Source: Microvirga solisilvae (GTDB lineage: Bacteria; Pseudomonadota; Alphaproteobacteria; Rhizobiales; Beijerinckiaceae). Taken from it: a DNA stretch of 64,000 nt. How positions within the stretch are numbered: position 1 is the first letter of the stretch; the number at the start of each line of letters is the position of its first letter. The stretch lies in NCBI RefSeq assembly GCF_022808595.1, contig NZ_JAKUCN010000002.1, positions 434,001-498,000 on the forward strand. Reading direction: 5' to 3'. Below the pieces are notes generated by a model. That model had not been told where the DNA came from, did not search any database, and saw only the letters and a program-made list of their open reading frames with translations. Shown piece after piece: positions 62,176 through 64,000 of this stretch. A program made the translations under genes and the position numbers.

Positions 62176-62816
62176 CGATCATGGCTGGAGATATCGCCCT
62201 TTCCGAACTCGAACGGGACGCTCTAACGGAGCTCGTGAATATCGGCGTCAGCCGGGCTGCATCGAGCTTGCGCAAGATGATCGGTGAGGAAGTTCTTCTC
62301 TCCGTTCCGTCCATCGAGATCATGGCCCCGCACAACGCCGCCCGCTTGATCGGCGAACGTGAGACCGATGAACTCGTCGCCATCCAGCAGCAATTCGAAG
62401 GCGCGTTTTCCGGACGCGCTCTGCTCATTTTTCCCCGCGTCACCAGCATCGACCTCGTTCGCGCCATTATGGGCGCGGATGTTCCCCCCGATCAGATCGA
62501 GGAGATGGAGCAGGAGGCTTTGGCTGAGACGGGCAACGTGATCCTGAACGGCTGCCTCGCGACCATGGCGAACATGCTGAAGCGTTCGCTTAACATCTCC
62601 CTGCCGGAGGTGGTCAGGGGCGATGGGGGCCGTTTATTCACGCTCACGCCGACGCCTACGGATGACGGCCTTGTGCTCTTTTTGTACATCAATTTCTCGG
62701 TGCGCAACAAAGACATCCGAGGCTACATCGCCATGCTCATGGATCTGCCTTCGCTTGCCGCTTTAAGAGAGCTCATTGCAGGTTTTATCGACAGGGTGAT
62801 CGGAGACGAGGCTTAG
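62172..62816 (+). CDS. cheC: CheC-like CheY-phosphate phosphatase
   Basis: A 214-residue protein of the CheC/CheX/FliY phosphatase family. Two active-site motifs are seen: LTELVNIGVSRAAS with Glu20 and Asn23, and EALAETGNVILNGCLATM with a second E...N set. Two active motifs are typical of CheC. GTG at 62172 (GTGA overlap with the receiver stop) or ATG at 62181 may be the start. It should dephosphorylate the CheY-like protein encoded just before it. No CheD gene, the usual partner of CheC, is in the operon. Confidence 0.85.
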   Translation: MTIMAGDIALSELERDALTELVNIGVSRAASSLRKMIGEEVLLSVPSIEIMAPHNAARLIGERETDELVAIQQQFEGAFSGRALLIFPRVTSIDLVRAIMGADVPPDQIEEMEQEALAETGNVILNGCLATMANMLKRSLNISLPEVVRGDGGRLFTLTPTPTDDGLVLFLYINFSVRNKDIRGYIAMLMDLPSLAALRELIAGFIDRVIGDEA

Positions 62817-62859
62817 AGATGGCTTCCGAAACCGTCGTCACAAAGGTGGTTCTGCTGGT

Positions 62860-64000
62860 ATGATGGCCGGTGCTCTTCCCCATGAGACGGTCGACATGAC
62901 GATCCAGGCCGCGCTGGAGGAACTGCGACGCATCGCAGGCCCCATCTTTTCGGCTCTGGAGCGCTCGGGCCTGTCGATGCTGGCAACGAATCCGCGGCTG
63001 CCCGACAATCCGATCGTCTTCGTGAACGAAGCGTTCTGCCGCACGACGGGTTATTCAGCCGAGGAAGCCGTCGGCCGCAATTGCCGTTTCCTGCAAGCGC
63101 CCGAGGTCGCCGAAGAATCGCTTCGGCAGATCCGCGAGGCTGTGAGGGATGGGCGTGCGGTATCAGCAGAGCTTTTGAACAGGCGAAAGGATGGAAGCCG
63201 CTTTTGGAACCATATCTTCATCACGCCCGTCAGCAGTGCGACTGGTGAACTGCTCTTCTTCCTTGCGACCCAGGTCGACGCCACGCAGACGCACCATGCC
63301 GAGCAGGTGCAGGAGGCACTCAAGGAAAGCCAGAGGGAGCTCGATCAGACCAACGAGCGCCTGCGGCAGACTCTGACTGTTGCCGGAACCGGCGGAGCCT
63401 GGGATTGGGACATTCCTCTCCAGCGGTTCACGGCGGATGCTCGCTTTGCCGCGCTCCATGGCCTCAACTCGATGGAAGTCGCGAAAGGCTTGCCGGCCGA
63501 GGCCTTCTTCAAGGCCATCCACCCGGAGGATCGCGCAAAGGTTCGCCTTGCTGTCGCAGGTATCCTCAATGGAGCGGAAATCTTCTCGAAAGAGTATCGG
63601 CTTCTGTCTTCCGATGGCACCGTACGCTGGGTCCACGCCCGTGGACGGGGTCATTTCGCTGTCGACGACAAACCAATCCGTTTTACCGGCGTGGTTCTCG
63701 ATATCACGGAGCAGAAGCATATCGAGGAGCGTCTGCGGATCGCCCAGAGCGCGGGTGGCGTCGGAACGTTCGAATATATCGATGGCTTCGCAACGTTGAG
63801 CGTTTCGGAAGAATTCTGTCGCCTGCTCGGACTTCATCCGACCAATGCTTTGCCAATCCGCACCATCAACGCGCTGACTCTCGCAGGCGATCCCCCTCTC
63901 GTCGAGGAGAGCGCGGCTTCGGAAGGTGCGTCCTATGCCGAATGCCGGATTCATCGGGCGGACAATAAGGAGCTGCGCTGGCTCGCACGCAGAGGCGAGT
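62860..64000 (+). CDS. LOV/PAS sensor protein, 3' end outside window
   Basis: At least 380 residues, open at the right edge. The first domain is a LOV photosensor: FVNEAFCRTTGYSAEEAVGR is followed by NCRFLQ, with the flavin-binding Cys75 in the canonical GRNCRFLQ context, then NRRKDGSRFWNHIFITPV. After a coiled coil (QVQEALKESQRELDQTNERL) a second PAS (TVAGTGGAWDWDIP to FTGVVLDITEQKHIEERL) and the beginning of a third follow. Proteins of this layout usually end in a histidine kinase of the HWE/HisKA_2 class, but that part is not in the window. AAAGGTGG lies ten bases before the ATG at 62860. It is in line with the chemosensory operon, 43 bases after cheC. Confidence 0.85.
   Translation, partial: MMAGALPHETVDMTIQAALEELRRIAGPIFSALERSGLSMLATNPRLPDNPIVFVNEAFCRTTGYSAEEAVGRNCRFLQAPEVAEESLRQIREAVRDGRAVSAELLNRRKDGSRFWNHIFITPVSSATGELLFFLATQVDATQTHHAEQVQEALKESQRELDQTNERLRQTLTVAGTGGAWDWDIPLQRFTADARFAALHGLNSMEVAKGLPAEAFFKAIHPEDRAKVRLAVAGILNGAEIFSKEYRLLSSDGTVRWVHARGRGHFAVDDKPIRFTGVVLDITEQKHIEERLRIAQSAGGVGTFEYIDGFATLSVSEEFCRLLGLHPTNALPIRTINALTLAGDPPLVEESAASEGASYAECRIHRADNKELRWLARRGE

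Overview
The window is GC-rich, densely coded, mostly unidirectional-operon DNA of an alphaproteobacterium. A Hyphomicrobiales (Rhizobiales) member of the Microvirga/Methylobacterium/Bosea kind is the best guess. The grounds are a type III cellulose operon with bcsN and a bcsK-like TPR gene, a coxMNOP-type alternative oxidase, GGAAC-N16-CGTT promoters of the alphaproteobacterial general stress sigma factor EcfG, and a nested GTCATCCCGG palindromic intergenic repeat. The genus is inference. I see no tRNA, rRNA, CRISPR array, prophage or insertion sequence, so this looks like chromosome.

Layout. 1-3.2 kb: 3' end of an amidase gene, an SMP-30 lactonase, an aldose 1-epimerase, then a small gene behind an EcfG-type promoter. 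3.2-8.4 kb: an M3 peptidase, a Tat-exported hydrolase and an AI-2E family permease with an extra C-terminal domain. 8.4-13.7 kb: a complete dipeptide ABC importer (dppABCDF) on the minus strand, with a terminator-like attenuator after dppA. 14.0-23.1 kb: a minus-strand cellulose cluster (bcsN, A, B, Z, K) in which bcsA has an in-frame TAG. 23.4-29.3 kb: an MFS exporter, and a LysR gene divergent from a glutaryl-CoA dehydrogenase operon that also holds a DapB-like reductase, a small secreted protein and a CoA-transferase. 29.3-34.3 kb: a TetR regulator divergent from an RND efflux pair.

34.3-35.4 kb: a Fur/Zur-like gene split by an in-frame TAA, next to an intact Zur-like gene, with an EcfG promoter and palindromes between them. 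35.6-42.9 kb: a LacI-controlled sugar ABC importer with a Gfo/Idh/MocA dehydrogenase and a TIM-barrel isomerase. 42.8-47.8 kb: a small stress-promoter membrane protein, a strong small-RNA candidate, a VOC protein, phosphoglucomutase and an ABC-F ATPase. 47.8-52.3 kb: a coxMNOP-like cytochrome c oxidase with two subunit III genes and a subunit IV. 52.6-53.9 kb: three small or conserved genes including a YigZ/IMPACT protein.

54.1-64.0 kb is an alternative chemosensory operon in which most neighbouring genes overlap by a few bases: a soluble receptor with two complete signalling hairpins exactly 300 residues apart, a three-domain CheW, CheB, CheR, CheA, a STAS-like protein, a CheY-like protein and a CheC-like phosphatase, followed by a LOV/PAS protein cut by the window end. 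This tandem-headed receptor system, possibly tied to blue light, is the most unusual system here. The split Fur gene, the interrupted bcsA and the anti-Shine-Dalgarno small RNA candidate come next.
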